From Anthostomella pinea (taxonomy: Eukaryota > Ascomycota > Sordariomycetes > Xylariales > Xylariaceae), in NCBI GenBank assembly GCA_963556695.1, contig CAUWAG010000003.1, positions 7,874,001-7,938,000 of the forward strand: a DNA stretch of 64,000 nucleotides, read 5' to 3'. The notes below the pieces were generated by a model. The model was not told the DNA's origin. It worked only from the letters and a program-made list of their open reading frames with translations, and made no database searches. Below, in pieces: positions 1 through 11,319 of the stretch; the stretch's first letter is position 1, and each line of letters starts with the position of its first letter. Made by a program: the position numbers and the translations under genes.

Positions 1-449
1 AAAGAGGGACGCTAGAATCGTCGATCTGCATAGGGCCATAGGCGCGGCCGGTGAAGTTTGAAGCCCGGAATGCCGGCGGGGGGCTATCAGCCCTCACTCA
101 CTGCATTACTGTACTTGTACTGTACCTGTGCGAATGAGAGCCAAGCATTCATCCCGCCTCCCTTGAATCCCATCGAGGCGGATCATTGATTACATCATGT
201 GTCTGTTGCATGTACAGTAAGGTAGGTACGATTCGTGCTGACCTCCAGCCTCCAGGTGAAAAGTGAAAAGTGAAAAGTGAAAAGTGGACGACAGGGGTTT
301 GTTACCCATCTCAACTCCCCTAGCCAGTGACCACCGACAACTCCCCTCACGAGTCACCACCAAATAGCAGTCAATCATCATACGTTTTGAACATCGTACG
401 GTACCACAGCCGAACCTTGCACTTGCGCGACCAGCGTCCCCTTGCCGCC
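1..449. other. Upstream region of the CRAL-TRIO gene
   Basis: No gene is visible here. It holds a 7-bp tandem repeat (listed separately) and presumably the promoter and 5' leader of the gene starting at 450. The frame is open for about 40 codons upstream of that start, but the region reads like leader rather than conserved protein. Confidence 0.5.
256..286. repeat. 7-bp tandem repeat, about 4.4 copies
   Basis: Unit gtgaaaa is repeated four times perfectly and then partly. It lies about 165 bp upstream of the CRAL-TRIO start codon. Confidence 0.85.
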
Positions 450-1923
450 ATGACCAAGTCTGGCTCGATCCACCGGGTGCCCTCGGCCGGTGCTGTCGAG
501 AACGGCTACCCGAAGGGCCATCTCGGCCACCTCACCGAATCCGAGACGCAGGCCCTCGTAGACTTCAAGGTCCTCCTCGAGAAGAAGGGCCTGTACAAGC
601 CCGGCCCGCCGCCGTCCCACGACGATCCCACATTGCTGTGCGTATAACCCCCTAGAGTCGTCTGGTCAGTCTGGTCGCTGACGAGTGAGTTGCCCCTCCA
701 GCCGATACCTCCGCGCGCGCAAATGGGTCGTGCAAGATTCCTACGGTCAAGATGCCTACGGCCAGTTCAGCGAGACGGAGAAGTTCCGCGACGCCAACCA
801 GATCACGCTCCTCTACGACTCGATCGACGTCGACTCGTACGAAACATCAAAGAAGCTGGTACGGTGACGTCGACCACAAGACCCCGCAGACAGATGGATC
901 TTTTGGCACGGTAGCTCACGATATCCTCGATGTAGTATCCGCGATTCACGGGCCGGCGGGACAAGAGGGGAATACCCATATACGTATACCAGATCCGCCA
1001 TCTCGACTCTAAGGCCGTCGCCGCGTACGAGAAGGAGACCAAGACCACATACAGCAAGGCCAAGACGGACGGCAAGACGCCCGCGAAGCTGCTGCGCCTG
1101 TTCGCGCTGTACGAGGACCTGACGCGGTTCGTCCAGCCGCTCGCCACCGAATGCACCGACCGCGAGTACCCCGAGACCCCGATCACTCTTAGTACGAACA
1201 TCGTGGACATCTCGGGCGTGACGCTGAAGATGTTTTGGAATTTGAAGGCGCACATGCAGGCCGCTAGTCAGCTGGCGACGTCTCACTACCCCGAGACGCT
1301 CGATCGTGAGTTTTCCTTCCTCCCGAGATGATGGACGGCAGCAGAAACAGCTCGCTCACTGACTCGTGCGCGCGCTTGCCTTAGGCATCTTCATCATCGG
1401 CGCGCCCATGTTCTTCTCGACGGTCTGGGGCTGGATCAAGCGGTGGTTCGACCCCGTGACCGTGTCCAAGATCTTCATACTCACCGAGCAGGACGTCGTG
1501 CCCGTGCTGACGTCCTTCATCGACAAGAAGGACATCCCCAAGGCCTACGGCGGCGACCTGGACTGGGACTTCTTCGACGACCCGGCCTGGGACGACGAGA
1601 TCCGGCGGCTGTGCTCGTGGGAGGACGGCCACACCACGTTCCCCGGGGGCCCCATGTATTGGAAGACCATCGACGATGGGACGAGGATGGAATGCCTGGC
1701 GGTTGGTACCAAAGATGGCGCCGACAGGATGGAGCGTGTTTGCACCATCCCGAAGGCCTTCCCGCCAAAGTCTGGCGCCGCGTCGGCGACGACGACAACA
1801 ACAACAACAGCACCAGAACCAGCAGCCTCTGAGACGCCAATGGCGAGCGGTGATGCCTCGACGATAGAGGCTGCCGCACCGGAGCCTCCTACCTCAGCCG
1901 TGGCGGATTTGAAATTGGCCTAA
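450..1923 (+). CDS. CRAL-TRIO (Sec14-like) lipid-transfer protein
   Basis: Four exons: 450-637, 702-858, 936-1305 and 1385-1923, giving 417 residues. The start is the ATG at 450 in the context GCCGCCATGACC; upstream in-frame codons are leader. The splice at 637/702 rebuilds the CRAL-TRIO N-terminal motif DPTLLRYLRARKW (about residues 59-71), and exon 3 opens with YPRFTGRRDKRGIPIYVYQI, the start of the Sec14 lipid-binding fold, which runs to about residue 340. The tail is threonine-, alanine- and proline-rich low complexity. Family members bind phosphatidylinositol, phosphatidylcholine or other lipids and move them between membranes or present them to lipid kinases; the ligand cannot be read here. 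No signal peptide or membrane segment is evident, so a cytosolic or peripheral membrane location is inferred. The family call is secure; the orthologue among fungal Sec14 homologues is not assigned. Confidence 0.88.
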
Positions 1924-2295
1924 GATGCGACAAAAAGTCGCTGGTACCATCATGATCATGATATGCATATGTAGATGAGTATGTTGAAGATATTGAGACA
2001 TAAACAAGCATACGCCGGCGATACTGTTACGTTGGGTATAGAGTTATTTCAAGGAGTCGCAGTCCCCTACCAGGGGGGACACACTGGCGCATTCGATCAA
2101 GCATGGATGGGCATTGCGAATCAAGATGTATCATTGGGATCCGGATAGAGCCTGCGTAAACTTCTGACGCGAGACCACGAGCCCCTATCTATATGCGCTC
2201 TATGCTCTATCTATTATCATGAACACGCTCCCATCTATACCACCACGTAGCAAACGCCTCTATGTTCGACCTCCCTGTATACCAGCAACGCAACG
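1924..2295. other. Convergent intergenic region
   Basis: 3' ends of the CRAL-TRIO gene (+) and the HAD phosphatase gene (-) face each other here. No coding signal is seen. Confidence 0.6.
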
Positions 2296-2982
2296 TCAAA
2301 CACCTCTCCGCCTCCTCCACTCCTGAATCCCACTCACGACCTCATCCCACGTAACGCCATCCCTTACCAACCACATCGTGACGCCCAAAGACTCGGTATC
2401 CCGATTCCGGCTCTCGTCGTCAAAGAACAGCATCTCGGTATGCGGTATGGCCGTCCTCTTGCCCAGCGCCTCAAAATGCCGTATCTTGGACGACGGATAG
2501 ATCTCCAAGCCGGCATCGAAGAACTCGATCGCCTTGCGCGCCTTGTCCTTGCCCTTACTAATCCCACCCCCACTACCCCCGCTGTCGCCGTCCGGCGCCA
2601 GCACGCTGCTCATGGGCGGCACATGCAGCAGCTTCAGCATCTCCCGCCCCAACTCAGGCGCCTGCGTCCGGCTCGCAATTCCTAGTTTGACACCTGCGAG
2701 GGATAGCCCGTGCAGCACCGCCGGCACGTCGCCGTAGAAGGCGAACTGCTCGCCGACCTTGTCGACGCAGGCGCTGTGCGCCGCGTTGGGCCGCAGAGGG
2801 GGGTTGACGTGCGTGTCGACCCAGAAGGGCCACAGCGTGTAGTCGAGGTCGAAGACGACGGCGCGCGGGAGCGGCCCCCCGTCGGAGAGGATGCTCGGGA
2901 GGAGGGATAGGGACGACGAGGTGGTGGAGGCGGCGCTGGTGGTCGAGAGGCCCGTGGGCTGCTTGGAGAGTTTCTTGGGCAT
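2296..2982 (-). CDS. MDP-1 type HAD-superfamily phosphatase
   Basis: Single exon, 228 residues from the ATG at 2982. HAD motif I is VVFDLDYTLWPFW, with the nucleophile and acid aspartates D45 and D47. Motif II is the serine in GIASRTQAPELGRE, and motif III is MLFFDDESRNRDTESLG. The segment from motif II to the end (ending TMWLV, then a short arginine-rich tail) matches magnesium-dependent phosphatase 1, a cytosolic enzyme that acts on protein-tyrosine or sugar phosphates in characterised members. A serine/glycine-rich insert (GDSGGSGGGISKGKDK) lies between motifs II and III. An in-frame ATG at 3150 would add 56 residues including a hydrophobic stretch (ILLRVILPFVIYTIYIAH), so a membrane-anchored or organelle-targeted isoform is possible. 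I prefer 2982 because the family normally starts near there. Confidence 0.85.
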   Translation of the reverse strand: MPKKLSKQPTGLSTTSAASTTSSSLSLLPSILSDGGPLPRAVVFDLDYTLWPFWVDTHVNPPLRPNAAHSACVDKVGEQFAFYGDVPAVLHGLSLAGVKLGIASRTQAPELGREMLKLLHVPPMSSVLAPDGDSGGSGGGISKGKDKARKAIEFFDAGLEIYPSSKIRHFEALGKRTAIPHTEMLFFDDESRNRDTESLGVTMWLVRDGVTWDEVVSGIQEWRRRRGV

Positions 2983-3948
2983 TGTCGCGGTCGCGGTCGC
3001 GGCGGCGGCGCTGGGAGGCTGGTGGGACGTGTAGGCGGTGTGAGCGATGTATATGGTGTATATGACGAACGGTAGGATGACTCGGAGCAGGATTGTCGTC
3101 GTCGCCCTATGCTGGGCACGAATGTTGTCGCAGCTGAGTTGGCGTGGCATAGGTACCTACCGGGCTTAGATCATGTAGCTGGAGACCGATGATGGCATTC
3201 GCACCTATGTTTGCGATAAGCCGATAACGATCTTGGAGGGGCATGTTCATGGCGGCCCGCTAGCTGAGTGAGCAGCTGGCTGTCGGATGACTGCACCCTT
3301 CTCCAAACCTCGCCCGCCCCAACCCCCTTTCTCCGACTCGGGTCTCCAACACCGGGGTAGCATCGTCCAGCCGCGGGGGGGCTGGACCTATAGCCGACGA
3401 CATTACATGAGCATTATGTATGCCCTTTCAGAAGCCCGCCTACCAAGTCACAGCTCCCGAGACTCTTGACCCTTGGCATGAGCTATGCGAGCTATCCGCG
3501 GTTGTTGTAGAGGGGCCTCTGCAGTCACAGCCGGGACCGCGTTCGAGGACCTGGGGCCGCTCATCAGCTACCTGACCTGACCAACATACCAGCTGCCGAA
3601 TGGGCAAGTGTCACCAGCAAGGAGGATGCGGGGGCCGTGGATGTGCGGGTGAGCGACATCTGACCAACAATGGCAAGCACAACACGTCTGTGCCTCCTTG
3701 TCCGAGGTCAAGTACATACATATAGGATCATTGATCCGCCGCGTGGCTCTGGCCTGCGGACTCCTCCGCCTGCGTCCCCGGCTTTGACCATTTTATAAGC
3801 CTATATCATTATCGAGCTGTATATCGCGGCCGGTCTTCGCGAGTCCGACTTCTGTAATTTCTTCAGCCTTTGATTCGGACTACGGCTTTTTCGTCCATCA
3901 CTCGTGAATGTGTGTTCCGAGAGTATTGTGTTCGAACGACTATTCAAC
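2983..3948. other. Intergenic region, divergent promoters
   Basis: No gene seen. Divergent promoter space of the HAD phosphatase (-) and the dioxygenase-like gene (+). A TATA-like ttttataag lies near 3791, about 155 bp upstream of the 3949 start. Confidence 0.45.
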
Positions 3949-5157
3949 ATGGCCGGAGCTCCACGAAAGATCCAACTCGTACGTCTAGCACACGTGTACT
4001 ACATGTACAAGAACCTGGAGAAGGCGGTGGCCTTTCTGAACGACTTCGGCTTTACCGAGGTGAAGAGGACATCCGACAACAACATCGACAAGGTCTACTT
4101 CCGAGGATACGGGAGCGAGCCTTGGCTCATCTGCGCCATCAAGGCGGGCGTTAACAGATTCTGCGGCGCTGGGTTCGTAATCGAGTCGGAGGAGGATCTT
4201 CAGATCGCTGCAGACACCCTCCCAAGGGCGTCCGGCATCTATGAGCTGGGGAAGGATGTGCCGGGCGGCGGCAAATGCGTGACATTCCATGATCCCGTCG
4301 ACGACTACCTAATGCATCTCGTCTATGGCCAGGAGACCGTGGCCATGCTGGACGTTCCTCTACCACATGAGGCCGTCAACTATGTGGGAGACTTTCTCCT
4401 ATGCGAGGCATGTCGGATAGTGGTGCTGACCAGCATTGAAGCCTACCGAGAAGAACCGGCCCGTCAACAAGACCCAGCGCTTCAAGAAGCGGCCAGCTCC
4501 AGTCCACAAGCTGGGCCACTTTGGCGTGCGGACGACGAACTTTGCGAAGGCGCATGAGTTCTACTCCTCCCACTTCAACTTCTTGGCAAGTGATGTAAGA
4601 ATACTCTCCTTGCATTCCCATTCAAGTATCTCACTGTGTACAGCTCATCCACGATGCCGAGGGAGTCGACCGAACGGTATTCTACCGACTGGATCGAGGA
4701 GAGGACGAAGTCGACCACCACGTGTTCTTCTTTGCCGAGGGACCCTCTTACATGATCCATCACTCCTCCTTTGAGACGCACGACTTCGATACCCAAGTCC
4801 TTGGCCACGACTGGCTTCGAGAGAAGGGGTACAAGAACTGCTGGGGTGTTGGTAGACACGTTGTCGGCAGCCAAATCTTCGATTACTGGTAAGCTATACT
4901 CATCACTGAACAGCTGTCTGGACGTGCATCATGACTGATTTGGAAGAAAGGTACGATCCGTGCGGCTTCATCATGGAGCACTATGTCGACGGAGATCTGG
5001 TCGATGCCACTGAGCCAACACATCGCTCGGAAGCTAGCGCTGACAGTCTGCACGTCTGGGGTAAGTCAAATGTGTTAGACCATGATGAACTAGCGTGCTG
5101 ACGGACTGTGTTCAAGGTCCTGACGTTCCGGGCGACTTCTTACCTGCGAAGTACTGA
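3949..5157 (+). CDS. Extradiol-dioxygenase-like VOC protein
   Basis: Five exons: 3949-4383, 4442-4594, 4644-4888, 4951-5060 and 5117-5157, giving 327 residues. Start is the ATG at 3949 (CAACATGGCC). It has two glyoxalase/VOC modules. The N-terminal one (residues 8-140) begins RLAHVYYMYKNLEKAVAFL. The C-terminal one (about 165-295) carries the 2-His-1-Glu metal triad expected of type I extradiol dioxygenases: H171 in HKLGHFGV, a histidine in YMIHHSSFE (235/236) and E287 in GFIMEHYVDGD. Such enzymes cleave catechol-type rings next to the two hydroxyls using Fe(II); the nearest fungal annotations I recall are trihydroxytoluene oxygenase or metapyrocatechase-like. The substrate is unknown and no ring-degradation neighbours are present. 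The first intron (4384-4441) uses a GTGGGA donor and was chosen by phase, so it is the least certain boundary. Confidence 0.85.
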
Positions 5158-6634
5158 AGATGTAGTAAAAGAGCGAATTGAGGAGTACATGTACTTATAC
5201 ATTCTATTTGATGAGTCTCAGGTTGCTTCAATGATAATGTGCATGCTTCTGTGCCTGTAAACACCTTACCCCCTCTACTGCCTTTCAGGCAACCGTTCTG
5301 CAGTTTTTTTTTTTGGGCAACTGGCCTTTCTTTCCCTGGAGTGTTTTTGTGGCCTCCCCGACGAAACCCCGTAACAAGGCCAGTTCAAAGTCTGCCATAC
5401 GCTTGATGAGAAAAGACCATGTCAGACTTGCACTTCAAGTGCCTGCCGGCACGTCTCTCCTTGGCGGGTACTCAATGAAAAAACTTAAAGGAAGGACGAG
5501 AGAAATTGGATATCCTGAAGAGCACATGGTAGACGCAAGCTCATGCCCACAATCATCAGGAACCTCAGTGAGTGGCGCTCCCAATCAACCATTTCTTTCC
5601 CCGGTTCTCTTCGCTGAAAAGCCGTACTTCAGCAGTATGGTTACACTCGCCTCAGCGTTATACAGTAACCTGTCTCCGATGGTATGGCTGCGTGCCGACC
5701 CCGAGCTTGACAGTGCAGGCCAACCACGAATCCAGACAGGCGGTGTTGAAGGGGCAGACAGCTTACCGCGTCTCCACAACCTCAGCAAGGCTTTGGACCA
5801 TTCCAGACGATATCGGCATACGTGCGTTGTGGCTTTGCTGGAGGTAATGCCGACCGGCCGCCTGTGACCGTCACGTACCGTTTTCTGTTCGTTGATTAGG
5901 TGAAAGACCTGTTCTGTTCCATGGAACTGCCCTTTCCAGAACACGCACTTCCCACTGAGGAACCTCATGCCAGCAATATCCATCATAGTCATACTGTATT
6001 TTCCGGCTTGTGAGCTGGGGATTGATGTCCGCGATTCAGCTGAGAGGAGCGAGACCTTATGTTGCTGTCAAGCAAAGCCTCAGGGCATGTCATCACGTCA
6101 AAGACAGAGCCGATGATCAGCTCAGCCTCTATGAGTCGTCCAGGTAGTGAGTTCCTGAAAGTGATGGGTATCATTGAGCTAATGGAAATGTAGCTAGTTC
6201 CTGGTAAATCATCGCCGCCGCAATTATCTTCAGAGTGTGATGTTTACGATGCCCCATCGTTAAGTACCGAGCCCATTAAATCGTGTGCTGCAGCTTCGAG
6301 TGCTGCTCCAACTTGAGCCGCTGCGCTTGAAAAAACGGCATAGACAGCCAAGGACATGAGCCACAAAAAACTTGCAATCATGTACCATGCTCTTTGAACA
6401 TAGGTCGTCCGGTGCCCGCAAATCTGTCAATGTGCTTAGTACAGCGGCCATCAACGCATGATGACGAGGGGGGTGCAAATACACTATCAGGTCCGATGAT
6501 TGTGTGCGGTCCAAGGCGGATAGAGCAGTAGGATCGTCGGGGTTAACGTGCCGGCGTTGCTGGTGTATCGCCCCTGAAAAGTGGAAAGCAATCTTGCCCA
6601 AGCGAACGACCGTGAACTGAGGCCAACGATCCGT
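5158..6634. other. Gene-poor intergenic region
   Basis: Open frames occur on both strands (for example 5313-5867 and complement 5585-5992), but none has a recognisable domain, convincing start context or splice structure. I see nothing supportable here beyond the 3' flanks of the neighbouring genes. Confidence 0.45.
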
Positions 6635-7843
6635 CTAGATAAATCTTCCCCGCATCACTAAGCGTCGCCAGACCGCTTCCTCGTCCTCATGTTGGTCGGC
6701 TGAGGCGCCGGGAGTCGAGTCGATGGGATCGGGATTCTCACAGAGCTCCAAGAAATCCTCGGCCATTCCTTCACCGGGAATGAAACCAAGGTTGAGTAAC
6801 GTGTCGGTTGGTATCGAATCAAGCCTATACACGAGGTTAGTTCCCAGTGGTGACTCAAGTAAGGACAAGGGTTCTGACCATCGCGAGGTGTCGGCTAAGC
6901 CAAAGTCGAAAGCCTGTTGTTCAATGGGTATCGAAGTGGCTAAGATAGGTTCATACGATTGCTGCGGTGCGTCCGCAGAGTAATTGAAGCTACTCCTTCT
7001 CTCAGGTATCCTGTAGTCAACGATCCGATGCCCTTGCTCCCCGTACTCCTCTATGGAACCATTCGAACCAAATGCAGCACTTTGGGGTACGGTCAGGACG
7101 GAAGAACGATCTACGGCCCTATCGTGGGGCATTCGTTGAGAAGCAGATGATTCGTAACCATAGCCCTGTCCCTGTGGCTGGCTGAAGACACCTCTCCGTA
7201 TGTCTTCGCTTTGAAGGTATATATCACCAGGATGTTGGGGGGCACCGTGAGGATTGACGATACCAGAATGCGGCGCAGATACCGGTGACATGGATTTGTT
7301 CTGGCCATTAAGCGCGTAGCTAGTTGACTGTGGTTGATGAACAGCATTCGTGGGCTGGCCGAACGCTGCTTCACTGCCCCCATGCCCATGGCAGGGGACC
7401 GCCGGGACCTCGTTGTCCACAGGCGGCAGGAGCAAGTCAGGTGATTCTCCATTCTGCAGAAAGCGACCTAGCCGACTCTCGTTGAAGCTGTTGACAAGCT
7501 CGGTCTGGTTGTCGTTGTTTCTGTAGAAGTCCAAGTTGGAGACGCCCGTGTCACGGTATGTGCCGCCACGCAGTACTTGCAGCACGAGGTCTTCGAGTTC
7601 CGGCTTCGCTTGAAGGACTACAGCCCAGAGCCGTTCTCCGTTCTGGCCGGTATATCCACTCCTCGGCCCTCTCTTGCGTACCGGGCGGTTGTAGGTACAG
7701 TCGGTCCCCGCGCGCACACAAACGCTGCACTTGGGGGTGGCATTGTCACACGGCTGGTGCTGCGAGTTACAGCGGTCACAAGCGCGGCTAGCCTTCCGCT
7801 TCTTGGACGATCGCTTGCCGTCATCGCTCTCCCCATCACTCAT
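6635..7843 (-). CDS. Zn2Cys6 fungal transcription factor
   Basis: Single exon, 402 residues from the ATG at 7843. A GTG-initiated extension to 7882 is open but lacks an ATG. After a basic patch (KRSSKKRKASRA) the N-terminus has a canonical Zn(II)2Cys6 cluster, C22-x2-C25-x6-C32-x6-C39-x2-C42-x6-C49, followed by a basic linker (RPVRKRGPRSGYTGQNGER) and a helical stretch LWAVVLQAKPELEDLVLQVL. The rest is polar, rich in Q, S and P, and ends EDEEAVWRRLVMRGRFI; no fungal-specific middle homology domain is visible. Such proteins bind DNA, usually CGG-containing sites, in the nucleus. It is divergently transcribed from the QutR-like gene, with about 1 kb between start codons. The sequence is not the quinate activator QutA/qa-1F as I remember it, so a shared pathway is only inference. 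Confidence 0.85.
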   Translation of the reverse strand: MSDGESDDGKRSSKKRKASRACDRCNSQHQPCDNATPKCSVCVRAGTDCTYNRPVRKRGPRSGYTGQNGERLWAVVLQAKPELEDLVLQVLRGGTYRDTGVSNLDFYRNNDNQTELVNSFNESRLGRFLQNGESPDLLLPPVDNEVPAVPCHGHGGSEAAFGQPTNAVHQPQSTSYALNGQNKSMSPVSAPHSGIVNPHGAPQHPGDIYLQSEDIRRGVFSQPQGQGYGYESSASQRMPHDRAVDRSSVLTVPQSAAFGSNGSIEEYGEQGHRIVDYRIPERRSSFNYSADAPQQSYEPILATSIPIEQQAFDFGLADTSRWSEPLSLLESPLGTNLVYRLDSIPTDTLLNLGFIPGEGMAEDFLELCENPDPIDSTPGASADQHEDEEAVWRRLVMRGRFI

Positions 7844-8859
7844 AGCCTCCGCAACACGATTCGTCAGCGCCGTCGGCTCCACGCGAGTTTAGGGGGTTTC
7901 GCTGTTTCACAATAGCGTCTCAGAGGCCAGCTCTCAGGGTGGTGGCAGAGATGAGAGAGGAGAGAGATGAGGGCTGTTGTAACGTCATTCGCTCGGTCTG
8001 AGGCGGGGGGACATGGGGAAGTTCAGTGACTCGGAGTCCGAAAAGAGGGCTGCATTGAGACTGCGACATGCGTCAATGCGCCAGTATGCTCATGAGTCTC
8101 GACTCGCAACGGGAGTGTCTTGGAGCTGTGATACATGTACCGAGCGAGGCCCGGTGACGGGTCAATTTGTGAGAGCACTTGCGAGAACACTTGCAGCTTG
8201 TCGGCCTAACGTCGGGGATATGCTCCCTGTGGCGCAGCAAGCACGCCACTCCACATCACTCCGGTACTTATCAATCTGTGGCTGGTGTATGTGTAGGCAC
8301 CCTCCCCGCCGCCGGAGTAAATTTCCACCTGGGTTTTGCCGATGATCTTGCCGGCTCACTGCCGTCGACTGTACCACAAACGGTCCACCTTCGGACTTCT
8401 GTGTTGTGGCCACAGGAGGTTTCATTTCACTTGTTCCCGAAGTCATTCCCTTGCGTTGCACAACATGAGTGCATCTCATGAGATCTTCACAAAGTGACGG
8501 AGGAGCCGGCCGCGATAAGAAGGTGTGAAAGGCAAGGGCCTTGTCCTTATTCTATCCCCGAGCAGCAACTCCGAATGTCGTGGCCACCTCAACGTTGAGC
8601 CGCATGTAGGCTCACCCTTCTACCTTCGGACCTAGTTGATCTGCGATCACTACATCTCAATACTGGCCTGTCACTCTTGGGCGACTCGAGATCATTCTGG
8701 TTGTCTTGGCATTGCGGGCAGTGACTGATCATCGACTGTTGGCAAAAGGGGGCCACTCCACGTTCCGAGATCAAACAACGAATCAAACGACGAATCCGAG
8801 CCTTATAACATACCTCTGGGTGCTCTAGGTTGAACGGGTCCTGAGATATCGACGTCGGT
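7844..8859. other. Divergent promoter region, Zn2Cys6 / QutR-like
   Basis: No gene recognised. This 1-kb stretch must hold the promoters of both regulators. I could not identify a qa/qut activator palindrome by eye. Confidence 0.5.
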
Positions 8860-11319
8860 ATGGAAGATATACGGTACGATGTGGCTCCTGCCAGGACGAA
8901 TCGCAGGATATTCCCCCCTGACGCATCCATCATCCTAGTTGGATGTCACGGTGCAGGCAAACGGACGTTGGGCTTCATCGCGGCCAAATACTTGGGTCGT
9001 CGACTTCTCACCGAGGATCGTTCCTTTGAACAGTCTACCGGGTGTAATAGGCCTACCTTTCTGCAGAAGTATGGACGAGACGCATTCAACAAGCAGGTGA
9101 TGGTTGTGCTAGCGGAGACCTTGGAGTCGAATCGCCACAGCTGTGTCATAGAGTGCGGAATGAGCACTCTCTCCGGAGACAGCCAAGGCATCCTGTCAGC
9201 ATATACCGAAACGAACCCAATCATCTACGTTCACCGTGACAAAGAGGACATTTACAAGCTACTCAATATGCCAGTAGCGGACGCTGAGCGCCTCCTAATC
9301 GCCGACCAAGGGCATCGTGTCTTCTCCAACTTGGAGTACTTCAACCTCTTGGATGCCAGTGGAGATGGGCCGGTGACGGATGATTCTTCGTTTCGGTCTG
9401 CATCCACAGGCTCTGCCAGGCTGATCAAAGCGAAGCAAGACTTCATACACTTTCTTGACCACATCTCCGGGCATGGCTTGACGCGATCTTGGGTAGAGAA
9501 TCCATTCTCGATTAATGCCATACCTCCTGAATATCGAACCCACACCTTCGTCCTGAATCTACGGTTGTCAGTTCTCATGAACATGGGCACGGATTTGACC
9601 CAACTCGAAGCCTCTGCAGAGGCCGTTGAGCTGATAATCGACACCTGGCCTAGCAATATACTCGACTTTATCGCATCCCGGGTAGCTTTAATTCGAAGAC
9701 AGTTGGATGTGCCGATAATATATCACGTGGAGGAGAACCCACGAGAGGAGCGCCGAAGAACCCTAGACGAGAGAGACTCGATGGACTTGAAGCTGATGAT
9801 ACATGGCCTTCGACTCGGTGTTGATTATCTCAGTCTCGACCTTGAAAGAAGCGAGCAAGTGGTTTCCCAGGTCCTCACCATGCGGGGCAGGACCAAGATA
9901 ATTGGCAACTACGTGATCAGGGGATTTGGCGCGCCGCAATGGACAGACGATGTCTACGTCCAACGGTACCTTCGAGGTAAGACGCTTGGATGTCACATCG
10001 TTCGAATTGCAAGATTCTCCGCAACAGAGAGGTCTGACGAGCTTCATGCGGCGTTCGTGGGGAAGGTTCAAACCTTACCAGACCCCAAACCACATCTGAT
10101 TGCATTCGACTTTTCGGTGTTTGGCGTCGTCAGCCCTCTTCAAGGTATCAGCATGAACCCTTCGGGTCATGATGCCTTGGAAAAGTCGGCCCGAGAACAG
10201 ATGGTCGGCGTCACCACCGCCCGCGGAACACTTAGGGTTTTTTTCCGCAGGGGTTGGCTCCAGCCCCTCAACTTCTACACACTGGGCTCCAATGTCTACT
10301 ATTCAGCCTCGCCGTCCATGCACCGAGCTGCGTATGAGCACTATATGATGCCGCACACATTCGATGCCAAGCGGTGCGATTCAATGGAAGAACTCGACCG
10401 CATTCGGAGCGAACCAGGGTTTGGGGGTGCTTCACTGACGGCGCCTTTCAAAGTTGCCATTATGAAACGCCTCGATCACCTAAGCTCGCATGCCACTGCC
10501 ATTGGTGCAGTGAACACTCTTCTTCCACTCCGCGGGAAGACAGCTTCGATTCTCGATCATGCCAATGCTCGAAACCAGGCTGGCTCGACCAACAAGTTCT
10601 ATGGGGACAACACCGACTGGAGCTCCATCGTGACTTGTCTACGCCGGGCTGTCAGCCCTAGGAATTCTGTCCAACCTTCCCGAACCACTGCACTTGTCGT
10701 TGGAGCTGGTGGTATGGCACGCGCAGCCATCTACGCTTTGATCAAGTTGGGCTGCCGGAAGATCTTCATTTTCAACAGGACGATATCCAAGGCAGATGAG
10801 GTAGCAACGCATTTCAATGCCTACGCCAAGGAACTGAGGCTTGTGGGGCGAAAGAGCGGCCAGGAGCATATATGCTATGTCATCTCGTCGGCTCGCGACC
10901 CCTGGCCAGAAGGATATCAGCAGCCGACACTGATCCTGTCGTGTATTCCAGCTTCTGGGACGGACAACAACCCGCCGGTGGATTTCAGGATGCCCTCTCA
11001 ATGGCTGAAGAGTCCCACGGGCGGTGTCGTCATAGAGGTATGCGGACCCATCTCCACGTGCCCTAGACACATGCTTACTCAAATGCAACCATAGCTAGCG
11101 TATGAACCTCTCGTAACCCCCTTGGTTGTCCAGATGCGCAACCTGCGCGACAATGGCAACTCCTCGTGGGTGATCGTCGATGGCCTAGAGGTCGTGGGTG
11201 AAATGGCCATGGAGGCCTTTGAGCTTATGACTGGTCGGAAAGCGCCTCGGATACTGATGAGAAGGGTGTGTAACGAGACTTGGGAGAAACAATGCGCCCC
11301 GTTTCAGCCCCAGCGGTAG
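8860..11319 (+). CDS. QutR / qa-1S-like quinate repressor (AROM-derived)
   Basis: Two exons, 8860-11037 and 11095-11319, 800 residues. The order of domains is that of the last three domains of the pentafunctional AROM protein: shikimate kinase-like (about 22-200), type I dehydroquinase-like (about 235-465) and shikimate dehydrogenase-like (about 470-800). Fungal quinate repressors are built this way and bind the activator QutA/qa-1F when quinate is absent. Catalytic decay supports a regulatory role. The P-loop reads GCHGAGKRT (residues 28-36), with R where S/T is expected. The Schiff-base lysine of dehydroquinase is replaced by R382 in CHIVRIARF, and the usual catalytic histidine motif is absent (IIGNYVIRGFG). 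The dehydrogenase domain looks better kept: SASPSMH, SLTAPFK, IGAVNTLL, GDNTDW and GAGGMARAA (from G615). The 57-nt intron restores IELAYEPLVTPLV. It is somewhat shorter than known repressors (about 900 residues as I recall). Confidence 0.85.

Noticed and set aside
5313..5992. Overlapping open frames on both strands (184 and 135 codons)
   Set aside because: No domain, no splice logic, and the two frames oppose each other; likely chance.
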